From a bacterium (GTDB taxonomy: Bacteria; SAR324; XYD2-FULL-50-16), in contig JAHJTV010000052.1 in NCBI GenBank assembly GCA_018829445.1, forward strand, positions 1 to 58,892: a DNA stretch of 58,892 bases, read 5' to 3'. The notes under the pieces were generated by a model that ran no database searches, was not told the origin of the DNA, and was given only the letters and a program-made list of their open reading frames with translations. This document shows positions 44,113-53,176 of this stretch, one piece after another. How positions within the stretch are numbered: position 1 is the stretch's first letter; each line of letters begins with the position of its first letter. Made by a program: the position numbers and the translations under genes.

Positions 44113-45195
44113 TCATAATAGCAGGATGCATTTTTCAGGATTCAGATAGACATATACCTCTTGCCCCTCTTCGAAGGGTTGAAGATGGGATGCCTGTGCC
44201 CTGATCTTGTCACCATTCAGGTCGATGAAGAAAAACAGCAGGTTCCCCAGGTACGCGCGGTTTAAGATAGTCCCTTTGTAACAATGGTCTTTCCCTTCGG
44301 GTCTATCAGCAAAAACCTCAACATCCTCCGGTCGAAGGGAAGCGAAGACATCATCTCCTTTTAAAACCGATACCTCCGTATTCAACTGACACAGCAGTTT
44401 GTCACTGAAACTGGTGCGTACATATGCCTGAGACTTTTCCCTCATGATATCCACAATCCGACCCGGGATAAAATTCATGGTGCCGATAAAATCAGCAACA
44501 AACTTGCTGGCGGGCTTTTGATAGATTTCCGTGGGGGTTCCGATTTGCTCTATTTTACCGGCGTACATGACAGCAACGCGGTCCGAGATAACCATGGCCT
44601 CTGCCTGATCATGAGTCACATAGACAGAAGTGATGCCCATTCGTCTGACAAGACTCTTGATTTCAAATCTCAACTCCTCTCTAAGTTTTGCATCCAGGTT
44701 GCTCAAGGGCTCATCCAACAAAAGAACCTTGGGATTTCTTACCAGGGCTCTTGCAAGCGCCACCCGTTGCTGCTGTCCACCGCTCAGCTGACCGGGGTAG
44801 CGGTTTTCCAATCCGCCCAATCCCACCAGTTCCAAGACATCCTCAACGGCCTTGCGAATCTCACGTTTGGGGGTTTTCTGCAGTTTCAGTCCATAGGCAA
44901 TATTGGTATACACTCTCATGTGTGGCCACACGGCATAGTTCTGGAAAACCATTCCGATCCCTCGTTTAGAAGGATGTACAAACCCTTCAGCTACCATCGA
45001 CTTGCCATCGATAATGATATCCCCTCCTTCCGGTCTTTCCAGCCCAGCTATGCACCTCAGGGTGGTCGTTTTACCGCACCCGCTTGGGCCAAGAAGTGTT
45101 ATCAGTTCCCCTTCTGTTACTTCCAGGTTGATGTGACTGATCGCTTCCACCTTATCAAAGGACTTAAACAAATTTTTAATATCTATAAAAGCCAT
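44113..45195 (-). CDS. Fe3+/spermidine-type ABC transporter ATPase
   Basis: A 360-residue ATPase. Walker A GPSGCGKTT (36-44), Q-loop in GMVFQNYAVWPHMRVYTNIAYGL (in part), signature LSGGQQQRVALARAL, Walker B LLLDEPLSNLD, switch VTHDQAEAM. The C-terminal third is a TOBE/MOI-type domain, as in PotA/FbpC/MalK. The FQNYAVWPHM and DEPLSNLDAKLREE patterns are typical of FbpC/AfuC. It energises the permease at 45530-47206 and the binding protein at 47296. A gap of 334 bp separates it from the permease, unusual for an operon; the repeat at 45397 lies there. AGGAGAC precedes the ATG. Confidence 0.9.
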   Translation of the reverse strand: MAFIDIKNLFKSFDKVEAISHINLEVTEGELITLLGPSGCGKTTTLRCIAGLERPEGGDIIIDGKSMVAEGFVHPSKRGIGMVFQNYAVWPHMRVYTNIAYGLKLQKTPKREIRKAVEDVLELVGLGGLENRYPGQLSGGQQQRVALARALVRNPKVLLLDEPLSNLDAKLREELRFEIKSLVRRMGITSVYVTHDQAEAMVISDRVAVMYAGKIEQIGTPTEIYQKPASKFVADFIGTMNFIPGRIVDIMREKSQAYVRTSFSDKLLCQLNTEVSVLKGDDVFASLRPEDVEVFADRPEGKDHCYKGTILNRAYLGNLLFFFIDLNGDKIRAQASHLQPFEEGQEVYVYLNPEKCILLL

Positions 45196-45529
45196 GAAGC
45201 CTGTCTCCTATTGTGATCTGATCTTATTTGTCCAACCCTTTCCCTGAATTTGCCGGACCAGGTAAAAGGTTTCACGATGTTAAACTACAGTCTCTTATCC
45301 GTTGTATCTCCTCTCTAGAGTTGATCTCCTGGCGATTGCTTCGTTTTTATACCGCAGCCATTCCCCCTTAAACAAGTGCCAAGTATATAAGTGGAACAAG
45401 GATTATGGCAGGAACCCTTACATCCCCGCTTGTATTGGTTTTAAGACGGCCATATGAGGCCGCCCTACCATTGATTTGCAAAAAAAACCCTCCAGGTAAA
45501 CGCTAAAGAGTCAACAATCCCTCCAACAG
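45196..45529. other. Spacer within ABC operon holding a repeat
   Basis: 334 bp between permease and ATPase genes. It contains the second copy of the CAAGGATT...TTACATCCCC repeat (45397-45430) and a GGCC-ATATGA-GGCC inverted motif near 45448. No gene. It may allow separate expression of the ATPase. Confidence 0.4.
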
Positions 45530-47206
45530 CTATTTCACATTGGAACCCCAGGCTGCTTTGAGTACTCCTCCACTTAATCTTGAGATAATTAACAACAGAA
45601 TGAACGTGATAACAATCATCAAAAATGCCATGGCGGCTGCAATTCCGAATTCCATACCACGATGCCAGTTCAAATAGATGCCGATAGGCATGGTCTCCCA
45701 TCCCCCTCTGTAAAGAAAAATCGCCGTGGAAATCTCTTGAAATGCCATGATAAAAAACATAACAACACCGACCAGCACCCCTTTCAGAAGCAAGGGAAGG
45801 GAAATACTGAAAAAGGTTCTGATTTTTCCCGCCCCGGAAACCTCTGAAGCCTCCTCTAGCGAAATATCAAGCTGCAGATAGGATGAATGAGCCATTCTAA
45901 GGAAATAGGGCAACCGCCTGGCAAACAATGCCAATGGCATGATAATCCAATGAGTCGCCAGGGGAATGGTATCCCAGAATGCCAGAAGATAGCTGACCCC
46001 AACCGCCATTCCAGGAAATGCCAGCATCAGGGTTATGATGAAGTCCAGTGCATCCTTTCCTGGTACCTTTGTACGGACAATAAGATAGGCTGCAGGTAAT
46101 CCGAATACAACTCCAAAAGCCAATGCAATACTGCTGAAAAGGAATGAGTTTTTAACCAGCAACGGCGTTTCCAGCAGAATCACCCTGAAGTTTTCCAGGG
46201 TCCAGTAGGTTGGGAACGGCTCAAAAACCCACCGCCTGGAAAAAGCGGATAATCCCAACACAATCGGAATCAGGAGAACAAGGATAGCAATAAATATCAT
46301 ATAGATATAAGAGGCTGCCTTGACAATACCACCGGGTTCGATAACCCTTCCTTCCGAAGTTGTCCCTTTGGAAAGCCCGGTATATTTTCGTTTTTCGACC
46401 CACCATCTGGCAAATAGAAACAGTCCGATGCAAACAACGGAGGAAACAACGACTGCCACGATTCCCATGTATTTACGTTGAACATCCGTAAAGTGATAGG
46501 CAATGTTTATATAGGCGACCGAAGGCAGAAAATCGGATTGCCCAAGAATCAGGGGCGTCAGCCAGTCTGTAAAAGGCCAGAGAAAAACGATTACAGCACC
46601 AGCCAGGTAGGTCGGAGCGCACAGAGGCAAGGTGACGGTGATGAACCTCCAGAAGCCACTGGCGCCTTCGACCTCGGCTGCTTCTTCAAAGGAGGGATCG
46701 ATATTGGTGAATCCGGCTGATAAACTCAACACTATAAAGGGAAGCATGTGCAGGGCCTGAATGAATACCAGTCCGTGTATCCCATAAATAAAGTTGAAAG
46801 GTTTTTCTATCAACCCGGAATTCATCAACAAAAGATTCAGGGTTCCGTACTTTCCGAAAAAAATTATAAAAGCGAAAACACCGGCAAAAGCGGGTAAAAC
46901 AATGGGCAAAAGAGTCAAGGCAGTCAAAACCGTCTTGCCACGTTGTTTGTATCGCGCCAGAATATATGCCAGGGGGATTCCAAAAATGGTAGTGGTGACG
47001 AGTACCAGTGCGCTCAACAATAAGGTGTTTCCAAATGTCTTGAGATAATAGGCATCCCGGAAAAACTCTCGGTAATTCACGATGCCATAGGTATCGGTTC
47101 CGAAAACCTTAAAACTTTCCAGTACCAAAATCGATAACGGGTATATTACCAGGAGCCCGATGACAGCCCAAAGCAATCCCGCCAGAAATAAATTGCCGCG
47201 AGTCAT
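45530..47206 (-). CDS. Iron-type ABC permease, two fused BPD domains
   Basis: About 558 residues with ~12 membrane helices. Two copies of the binding-protein-dependent permease domain are fused, as in FbpB/SfuB/ThiP proteins: each has an EAA loop, EEAAEVEGASGFWRFITVTLP in the first half and EEASEVSGAGKIRTFFSISLP in the second (both given in part, cytoplasmic contact with the ATPase). It forms the channel for ferric iron or a similar ligand. The first in-frame codon is a TTG at 47242, but the ATG at 47206 has GAAGGG upstream and gives the usual N-terminus. It follows the binding-protein gene by 89 bp. Confidence 0.9.
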   Translation of the reverse strand: MTRGNLFLAGLLWAVIGLLVIYPLSILVLESFKVFGTDTYGIVNYREFFRDAYYLKTFGNTLLLSALVLVTTTIFGIPLAYILARYKQRGKTVLTALTLLPIVLPAFAGVFAFIIFFGKYGTLNLLLMNSGLIEKPFNFIYGIHGLVFIQALHMLPFIVLSLSAGFTNIDPSFEEAAEVEGASGFWRFITVTLPLCAPTYLAGAVIVFLWPFTDWLTPLILGQSDFLPSVAYINIAYHFTDVQRKYMGIVAVVVSSVVCIGLFLFARWWVEKRKYTGLSKGTTSEGRVIEPGGIVKAASYIYMIFIAILVLLIPIVLGLSAFSRRWVFEPFPTYWTLENFRVILLETPLLVKNSFLFSSIALAFGVVFGLPAAYLIVRTKVPGKDALDFIITLMLAFPGMAVGVSYLLAFWDTIPLATHWIIMPLALFARRLPYFLRMAHSSYLQLDISLEEASEVSGAGKIRTFFSISLPLLLKGVLVGVVMFFIMAFQEISTAIFLYRGGWETMPIGIYLNWHRGMEFGIAAAMAFLMIVITFILLLIISRLSGGVLKAAWGSNVK

Positions 47207-47295
47207 ATCCAATCCCTTCGGTTTCAAAGCCTCCCGAATCAAATAGTTGACGATTACCTGTTTGATTCAGGAGGTCGGTTCGACTTCAATTTATC

Positions 47296-48594
47296 CTAAT
47301 CTACCAGCATAGCGCGGGCTTTGGCTGCTGCCAGTCGTGAAGCGGCATAATCACCCTTATATCCAAACAGATTTCGGGCTTCCTTAATCTTGGCTTCGGC
47401 TTTGGAAACATTGACATTTTGATCTTTCGCAACCCGGATCTCCTCCTCAACTTCTTCAATAAGCGCCAGACTGCTCTTTAATTTATCCCACTTCCTATAA
47501 ATTTCGTATTCATAAAAGCGGTTGACGTCATCCCACCGTTTGGTGGCCAGATCAAGATCATATTCGATAAAATCTACCTTCAAATCCCAGAAGTTTTCAA
47601 CATCCAACGCTTTTTTTGCATGGCTGGCCATGACAACGCCCTCTTTTTCCCAGTCTGAGAACTTTATATCCGTTCTGGCAGCAAAATAGCCTCCCTCCAG
47701 AACAAATTTTTGTCCTTCCATACTGAACAACCAATCCAGAAAGATTTTACCTACCTTTTCATTAGGAGCATTTTTCAGCAAAGCAACGGCTTCCGGAACC
47801 AGGATGGTCTTATCAGGTAACAGATCACTGACAGGGTAGCCATCCCGACGAGCCACCATTGCGTTCATTTGGGGCTGCGCCATGCCTATGGGTACCTCTC
47901 CTCGGCTCGTAATATGGGTCGTGTCGGTACTTCCGGTGGAAAATCGATCCAATTGAGCAGCCAGTAATCTCAAATACTTCCAACCTTCCTGCTCGCCCCT
48001 GCTCTGCAGGAGAATCTCGATCGCTTCATGCATGGTTCCCGATGCATAAGGCAGTGTATGAACGATGCTTCCTCGGTATATGGGATCCAGTAAATCATCC
48101 CAAGTCTTTGGAGGGGGAAGTCTCAGACTCTTCAGTACTTTCTGGTTGTAAAGATTGGTTACAATCCAGGGGGCAAAGCAGGTCCACAGGTAACCCGAAT
48201 CCTTGACCTTCATTCCGTGCCAATCGGCGGGCACCTTATCCCAATCTTTTGGTTTGTATGATACTATCAAACCTTCCTGTTTCAATACTTCATGAGCTGG
48301 GGCACCGGCACCCAGGAAAATATCGGCATCGGGTTTGTTTCCCCAGGCTCTTACCTTGTCCAGACAGACAGGCCAGCCACCGGGGCGTATGAATGTGATT
48401 TCAACATCTTTGCCATAGGTTTTTTTATAATACTCGGTAAACCCTTTGGTCAGGCTTTGGGAAAGCTCAGTGTAAACGGGGCCCACCCAGCCAAGCTTAT
48501 CAGCCGCTGAAACCTCTTTTAATGAGAAGGGAAGAATTAACAAAAGGAAAGTAACTAAGGAAATGATTGGTGTTGCCGCTAATCTTTTCTTCAT
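47296..48594 (-). CDS. Fe3+-type periplasmic binding protein with helical C-terminal extension
   Basis: About 432 residues. Signal peptide: KKRLAATPIISLVTFLLLIL...SAADK. The rest is an AfuA/FbpA-type class II binding protein, with NKPDADIFLGAGAPAHEVLKQEGL and the KTWDDLLDPIYRGSIVH block of ferric-iron and related substrate-binding proteins. After residue ~350 there is a ~80-residue helical, heptad-like extension (EEVEEEIRVAKDQ...AEAKIKEA...SRLAAAKARAML) absent from typical family members. The ATG at 48594 is preceded by GGAGGT at ideal spacing; an ATG at 48606 overlaps that site. The true ligand is not proven; iron is inferred from family. Confidence 0.87.
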   Translation of the reverse strand: MKKRLAATPIISLVTFLLLILPFSLKEVSAADKLGWVGPVYTELSQSLTKGFTEYYKKTYGKDVEITFIRPGGWPVCLDKVRAWGNKPDADIFLGAGAPAHEVLKQEGLIVSYKPKDWDKVPADWHGMKVKDSGYLWTCFAPWIVTNLYNQKVLKSLRLPPPKTWDDLLDPIYRGSIVHTLPYASGTMHEAIEILLQSRGEQEGWKYLRLLAAQLDRFSTGSTDTTHITSRGEVPIGMAQPQMNAMVARRDGYPVSDLLPDKTILVPEAVALLKNAPNEKVGKIFLDWLFSMEGQKFVLEGGYFAARTDIKFSDWEKEGVVMASHAKKALDVENFWDLKVDFIEYDLDLATKRWDDVNRFYEYEIYRKWDKLKSSLALIEEVEEEIRVAKDQNVNVSKAEAKIKEARNLFGYKGDYAASRLAAAKARAMLVD

Positions 48595-48663
48595 TGTGAC
48601 CTCCATGAAATTTTACAGATGATCATATTCGAAAAAACAACTTTTATTCAACAACTTACCAAC

Positions 48664-48699
48664 TAAAATTGACAACCATTAAAATTGTCCTGGTAAAAT
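48664..48699 (-). promoter_or_regulatory. Direct repeats upstream of binding-protein gene
   Basis: TAAAATTGAC (48664-48673) and TAAAATTGTC (48680-48689) are spaced 16 bp start to start, followed by TAAAAT at 48694. They lie 70-105 bp upstream of the SBP start and look like a tandem regulator site. The regulator is unknown. Confidence 0.35.
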
Positions 48700-48764
48700 C
48701 ATAGGGATATGTCTTTCCAAGGTCAAGATATTCTTTTCTTTTTTGTTAACCAAGTATCACCAGC

Positions 48765-49849
48765 GAAGGGGTCAAATCTTGTTTTGTGGCAACCTTTCTG
48801 TTATAGGTGAGAAAAATTAATTTTTACTGCAATATAAAAAGGAGATTAAATGGCTCGACCTTTACGTATTGAATATAAAGATGCCCATTATCATGTGATG
48901 AATCGAGGTCACCGAGGACTCCACATTTTTGAGGATGCTTCTGACTATCGAGATTTTCAAAAACTGCTCAAAGAACTGGTGGATGTTTACCACGTTTGCA
49001 TTATTGCATATTGCTTGATGCCAAATCACTATCATCTGTTCGTTAAAACTCCGCTAGGGAAACTGTCCAGACCGATGAGGCACCTCAACGGAGTTTACAC
49101 TCAGAAATTTAATCGAAAACATGGTCTTGATGGACCTCTGTTCAGGGGGCGTTTCAAGTCCATAATCGTCGATCGGGATACATATTATTTGGAGCTGATT
49201 CGCTACATACATCGAAATCCCGTTCGAGCTGGTCTAGAATCTATACCTGGTAAATACCCATGGAGCAGTCATAGTGCATATCTATCTCAGAAACCGGAAG
49301 ATGCCTGGGTTGAGCGCGAGGAAGCTTTATCCAGATTTGGTCGGAATCATACCCAGCAAATTAAAGAATATTTACAGTTTGTTGCATTAGACGATTCGGA
49401 AGGGGTCTTAAGGGAGCTCAATCGTACAAGGTGGCATCAAACCATGGGTAGTCAAGAGTTTCGAAATGAATTCAAAAGGAGGTTTCTTCAGGATAAACCT
49501 ATACCGGAGAAACCTCAGAGTCGTGAGTTAATGAGAGAAGTAATAGAGATTCAAGAAATTGTTGCCAGCAAGTTAAAGGTAACTGTTGAATCTTTAAAGA
49601 ATGGCAATAGAGGAAAAACAAATGAGGAGCGAACAATTGCAGTTTATTTATCCAGCAAATACTCCGGTAAAACCCATTATGAAGTAGCAAAGGAATTTAA
49701 CTCCTCTCGATCGACCATGGTCGGGAGTGCAATTCAACGGGTGAGAAAACAGTTGGACAGGTGCCCGGAATTCAGAGAAAAGGTTCTTCAATTGGAAGAT
49801 GTGCTGAGTACCTTCAAGAATAAGCCATAAAATGAGACTTGACCCCTTT
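48765..49849 (+). mobile_element. RAYT transposase unit flanked by inverted REP sequences
   Basis: The left end (48765-48790) has GGGGTCAAATCTTGTTTTGT, one base different from the arm of the palindrome at 24583-24648. The right end (49824-49849) carries the inverse, GACTTGACCCCTT preceded by diverged bases. The transposase gene lies between and its stop codon is inside the right repeat. This is the arrangement of REP-associated tyrosine transposases of the IS200/IS605 superfamily with their cognate REPs. The right end abuts the sigma-54 activator gene by 8 bp. Confidence 0.8.
48850..49830 (+). CDS. REP-associated tyrosine transposase (RAYT)
   Basis: A 326-residue Y1-type transposase. The HUH motif is HYH in CLMPNHYHLFVKT (residues 60-62). 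The catalytic Tyr is most likely the one in RYIHRNPVRAG (119). GPLFRGRFKSIIVD is a further family block. After residue ~200 a helical domain with HTH character (IVASKLKVTVESL, SGKTHYEVAKEF, STMVGSAIQRVRK) resembles the DnaA C-terminal domain found in longer RAYTs and may add DNA specificity. These single-copy transposases cut REP-end DNA and spread REP/BIME sequences. AAAAGGAGAT precedes the ATG. Intact reading frame, so it may still be active. Confidence 0.92.
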   Translation: MARPLRIEYKDAHYHVMNRGHRGLHIFEDASDYRDFQKLLKELVDVYHVCIIAYCLMPNHYHLFVKTPLGKLSRPMRHLNGVYTQKFNRKHGLDGPLFRGRFKSIIVDRDTYYLELIRYIHRNPVRAGLESIPGKYPWSSHSAYLSQKPEDAWVEREEALSRFGRNHTQQIKEYLQFVALDDSEGVLRELNRTRWHQTMGSQEFRNEFKRRFLQDKPIPEKPQSRELMREVIEIQEIVASKLKVTVESLKNGNRGKTNEERTIAVYLSSKYSGKTHYEVAKEFNSSRSTMVGSAIQRVRKQLDRCPEFREKVLQLEDVLSTFKNKP

Positions 49850-49856
49850 ACCCCCT

Positions 49857-51668
49857 TTACAGGGCGAGGCGATACATTGTCATTTTACGCCAGAGGGTGC
49901 TGCGCGACATACCTAATTCAGATGCTGCGTCGATTCGGTTTCCCTTGTGTTGTATGAGAGCTTTTTCGATGGTTTGTTTCTCTTCCAACTGCCAGGGTTT
50001 TAACTGGGTATCTGCTGATGGGTTTGTGGCAGCGGTTTTCCAGCTTGATTCATTCTGGTGTTTAAGTCCGGCTACAATCTGAACCGGGAGATTTTCTGAT
50101 GTGATCACCGTTCCGCTTTTCATGGCCAGGGCGTGTTCAATGGAGTTTTCCAGTTCCCGGACGTTGCCACCCCAGGCTGCATTCAGCAACAGTTGTTGCG
50201 CTTCATGATCCAGTGATATTGGTCCGGTTTTCGGTTTTTTATTATGTTTTTCGATAAAATGGTGGGCTAGTGGAAGAATATCCTCCTTTCGCTCCCGTAA
50301 AGGAGGAATATAAAGCTGGATGACTGCAATGCGATAATAAAGATCCGATCGAAACCGGTTGCGATCCACCTGCTCTACCAGGTTTCGGTGAGTCGCTGCA
50401 ATCACGCGTACATCAACCGGATGGGATTGTGTGCCTCCCACCGGGCGCACCTCCTTTTCCTGCAAAGCTCTCAAAACCTTAACCTGTAATGAGATATCCA
50501 AATCCCCCACTTCATCCAGAAAAAGAGTGCCCCCCTTTGCTTCCCGAAACAGACCGGTGTGATGGGAAACTGCTCCGGTAAAAGCCCCCTTGACATGACC
50601 GAAAAGTTCCGTTTCAAGCAGTGACATGGGTAACGCCCCGCAGTTTATCGTCACAAAGGGCATATTGCGGCGATTGCTCTGTCTATGAATGGCGCGGGCG
50701 ACAAGTTCCTTGCCCACACCGGTTTCTCCAAGAACCAAAACGGTGGAATCCACTTCCGCGCAACGGATAATCAGTTCGAACACCTTCTGCATAGCCGGGC
50801 TGATTCCGATGATTTCAGATTTCAGGGTGCTACGCCTTACCAATCGTTTCATGCGAACAAGTTCCTGCTCTTTTTCCTCCAGTTTCTTACGATCGGTAAC
50901 ATCTTTTAAGATTTCAGCAAAAGCAATTACTCGTCCTTGGTGATCGCAGACTTTTTCAACATGACCGGAAAACTGACGTAACCTGCCATCAATCTTCAGA
51001 CTCACATCCACCGTATTGTCCAGTGAGGCGGGTAATTCCATGATTCCTCGGGCCTTTCGGATTTTTTCACCCTTGGGATTGTTTAACAGTAGTATTCCCT
51101 GGTCGTCATAGACGGTTACACAATCCCCGATACCGAACAGGATGGTTTCCAACATCTGTTTTTCCCGTTCCAAGGCACACCGGCTGATTGCCAGGTCTTG
51201 ATTGGCGATGTTTAACGCCTGCTGACTTTCCTGCAGGGCTGCATTGGATTGTTGCAGCTCTGCCTGTATTTTCTTTTGTTCCCGAATGTCGGAAAACATT
51301 ACATATTGGGACACAGGGTTTCCCTCGGCATCAAAATTGGTGGAGATGTGGAATAGCGCCGGTATTTTAACCCCGACCTGGGCATTGGGAAGAAAAAACT
51401 CATATTGATAAAAGCGATTTTTCTGCTGTCCCTCCAGATCGATTCTAAAAAGTTTTTCAAAATCCTCCTTCTCATAAAACTCACTGGCATGGTGTCCTAC
51501 AATCTGTTCTCGGGCAGCCCCGACCATGTTGAGAAAGGTCTCGTTGACCTCCAATATCCAGAAGTCCATATCCATGAAGGAAAAACCTATATTCAGCGAA
51601 TCCAGAAGTTGGAGATAGGTTTGATTGAGATGAATCGAATCATCGGGAAATTTGGTTTCTCGTGTCAT
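49857..51668 (-). CDS. PAS-containing sigma-54-dependent activator
   Basis: About 603 residues. Two PAS domains come first (~15-140 and ~185-300, the first preceding a coiled coil SNAALQESQQALNIANQ, in part), then an AAA+ central domain with Walker A GETGVGKE, GAFTGA (contact with sigma-54), Walker B GGTLFLDEVGDL, and a C-terminal Fis-type HTH (IDAASELGMSRSTLWRKM). It activates sigma-54 RNA polymerase in response to a PAS-sensed signal; no dedicated kinase is needed. I use the ATG at 51668; a TTG at 51719 is also open. It is divergent from the 51915 operon, whose promoter at 51808 fits sigma-54, so it is the likely activator of that operon. Confidence 0.92.
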   Translation of the reverse strand: MTRETKFPDDSIHLNQTYLQLLDSLNIGFSFMDMDFWILEVNETFLNMVGAAREQIVGHHASEFYEKEDFEKLFRIDLEGQQKNRFYQYEFFLPNAQVGVKIPALFHISTNFDAEGNPVSQYVMFSDIREQKKIQAELQQSNAALQESQQALNIANQDLAISRCALEREKQMLETILFGIGDCVTVYDDQGILLLNNPKGEKIRKARGIMELPASLDNTVDVSLKIDGRLRQFSGHVEKVCDHQGRVIAFAEILKDVTDRKKLEEKEQELVRMKRLVRRSTLKSEIIGISPAMQKVFELIIRCAEVDSTVLVLGETGVGKELVARAIHRQSNRRNMPFVTINCGALPMSLLETELFGHVKGAFTGAVSHHTGLFREAKGGTLFLDEVGDLDISLQVKVLRALQEKEVRPVGGTQSHPVDVRVIAATHRNLVEQVDRNRFRSDLYYRIAVIQLYIPPLRERKEDILPLAHHFIEKHNKKPKTGPISLDHEAQQLLLNAAWGGNVRELENSIEHALAMKSGTVITSENLPVQIVAGLKHQNESSWKTAATNPSADTQLKPWQLEEKQTIEKALIQHKGNRIDAASELGMSRSTLWRKMTMYRLAL

Positions 51669-51690
51669 GGGCCCTTTTGATAATGAAACA

Positions 51691-51771
51691 ATGTTGCAAC
51701 ATATTTGCAATCTTCTCAATCCTATCCAGTGGTTTTGGGGTTGTCAAACATCTTTTATTATGAAACATAAT
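51691..51771. promoter_or_regulatory. Candidate upstream activator sites
   Basis: Two palindromes lie between the regulator and the sigma-54 promoter: ATGTTGCAACAT (51691-51702, perfect) followed by a TTTGCAA, and ATTATG-AAA-CATAAT (51757-51771). At about 65-145 bp upstream of the predicted start they are placed like activator-binding sites. Binding is inference. Confidence 0.4.
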
Positions 51772-51807
51772 CAGCGGATTAAGTGGAATATGCATCGAAA
51801 TGCGATC

Positions 51808-51823
51808 TGGTACGGTTGCTGCA
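51808..51823 (+). promoter_or_regulatory. Sigma-54 (-24/-12) promoter
   Basis: TGGTACGGTTGCTGCA fits the TGGCACG-N4-TTGCA consensus with only two changes. The GG at 51809-51810 and GC at 51821-51822 are separated by exactly 10 bp as required. It lies ~92 bp upstream of the ATG at 51915 and next to the sigma-54 activator gene. Confidence 0.75.
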
Positions 51824-51914
51824 AAATACCCATCAACAGACTGATTGATTCACAGTAGGTTACAAAAGAGGAACGCCTTGGGCGCAAACGGTTAATCTCT
51901 AACTGAAGGAAAAC

Positions 51915-53138
51915 ATGGCAAAAATAATTGTATTGGGCGGCTGTGGAGCCGTTGGTAGTAATGCGGTAAAAACGCTGGTGAATACGGATACTTTCTCCGA
52001 GGTTGTAATCGGGGATTATAATATTAAAAAAGCAAAACAGATGGCCGGCGAACTTGGTACGAAGGCGTCTGCTCGCAGGTTTGATGCCCTAGACGCTCAA
52101 AGCTGCAGGGATGTTATTGGCGATTGTGACCTGGTTTTAAACTGTGTCGGTCCTTTTTATAGCACGGTGAAAACAATCCTAACCGCAGCCATTGAAGCCG
52201 GGATTAACTATGTGGATATCTGTGATGACCCTGATGTTACCCTGGAGATTCTGGAGATGGACGAGGCTGCAAAGAAGGCCGGAATCACCGCTCTGATCGG
52301 GATGGGGGCTTCCCCCGGAATAACCAACCTGTTAGCCAAGCTGGCAGCGGATGATTTTCTGGATGAAACCGACACCATTAACATTTTTCATACCCACGGC
52401 GGAGAGCCTTTTGAAGGAGAAGGGGTGATCGGACACCGATTTCATTGCATGAGCATTGATATCCCCATGTTCCTGGATGGTGAGTTAAAAACCGTGAAAT
52501 ATTTTGAAGAGGATGGAATCGCCTTGAGGCAGACCTTTGATTTTCCATTGATCGGTAAAGATATCCCCTTGTATCCTTACCCCCATCCGGAGCAATTGAC
52601 CCTACCTCGTTACATCAAGGTAAAAAATGTCACCAACAAGGGATCGGTATTACCCATTGAGTATTATCAACTTACTTCAGAGGTTTGCCGGTTGGGGCTG
52701 ACCTCCAAGGACCCCATCGAAGTGAAGGGGCAGAAAGTGGTTCCCTATGACTTTGCGCTGTCCTTTATTATAAATGAAAGAGAAAGAATTTTAAAAGAAA
52801 CCGGGTTTGGAGCACAATGCGGAGCCATGAGTATTGTTGTTAAAGGGGAAAAAAATGGTAAAGCTTTGGAATATCGCATTCATACCTATTCCTCCAGCCA
52901 GGCCCTGGGTGAAGGAACTGGCATCCCTGCGGCGGTCGGTGCTATCATGATGCAGCAGGGCAAAGTTGTAGGGAAAGGAGTCATCCCGCCCGAAGGTTGC
53001 ATCAAACCCCTAGAGTTCATTGAAGTTTACCGTCCTCTGGCAGAAATTGCAGATTCGGATATTGGTAAAACCGGTGAAAGTTCACTCCTGATTGAGCAGG
53101 TCGATGCTGAAGGAAACGTTACGACCCTTGATTTTTAA
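51915..53138 (+). CDS. Saccharopine dehydrogenase-like oxidoreductase
   Basis: A 407-residue NAD(P)-binding protein. The Rossmann motif is IVLGGCGAVGSNAVKTL (residues 4-20), followed by GDYNIKKAKQM with the Asp for NAD ribose, NCVGPFYSTVKTILTAAIEAG and YVDICDD, all typical of the saccharopine-dehydrogenase/Lys9 family, which includes many enzymes of unknown substrate. GMGASPGITNLLA is the next conserved block. It is first in a likely four-gene operon behind a sigma-54 promoter. Given the neighbours (sugar-type kinase and sulfatase), lysine metabolism is not implied. GAAGGAAA precedes the ATG. Confidence 0.85.
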   Translation: MAKIIVLGGCGAVGSNAVKTLVNTDTFSEVVIGDYNIKKAKQMAGELGTKASARRFDALDAQSCRDVIGDCDLVLNCVGPFYSTVKTILTAAIEAGINYVDICDDPDVTLEILEMDEAAKKAGITALIGMGASPGITNLLAKLAADDFLDETDTINIFHTHGGEPFEGEGVIGHRFHCMSIDIPMFLDGELKTVKYFEEDGIALRQTFDFPLIGKDIPLYPYPHPEQLTLPRYIKVKNVTNKGSVLPIEYYQLTSEVCRLGLTSKDPIEVKGQKVVPYDFALSFIINERERILKETGFGAQCGAMSIVVKGEKNGKALEYRIHTYSSSQALGEGTGIPAAVGAIMMQQGKVVGKGVIPPEGCIKPLEFIEVYRPLAEIADSDIGKTGESSLLIEQVDAEGNVTTLDF

Positions 53139-53176
53139 ATGCCAGAGTCAACCATTGACTATCGAGAGGTTGAGTC

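Noticed and set aside
45340..45400. TTGGCACTTG on the minus strand as a second sigma-54 promoter for the ABC ATPase
   Set aside because: The -12 GC is missing at the required 10-bp spacing.
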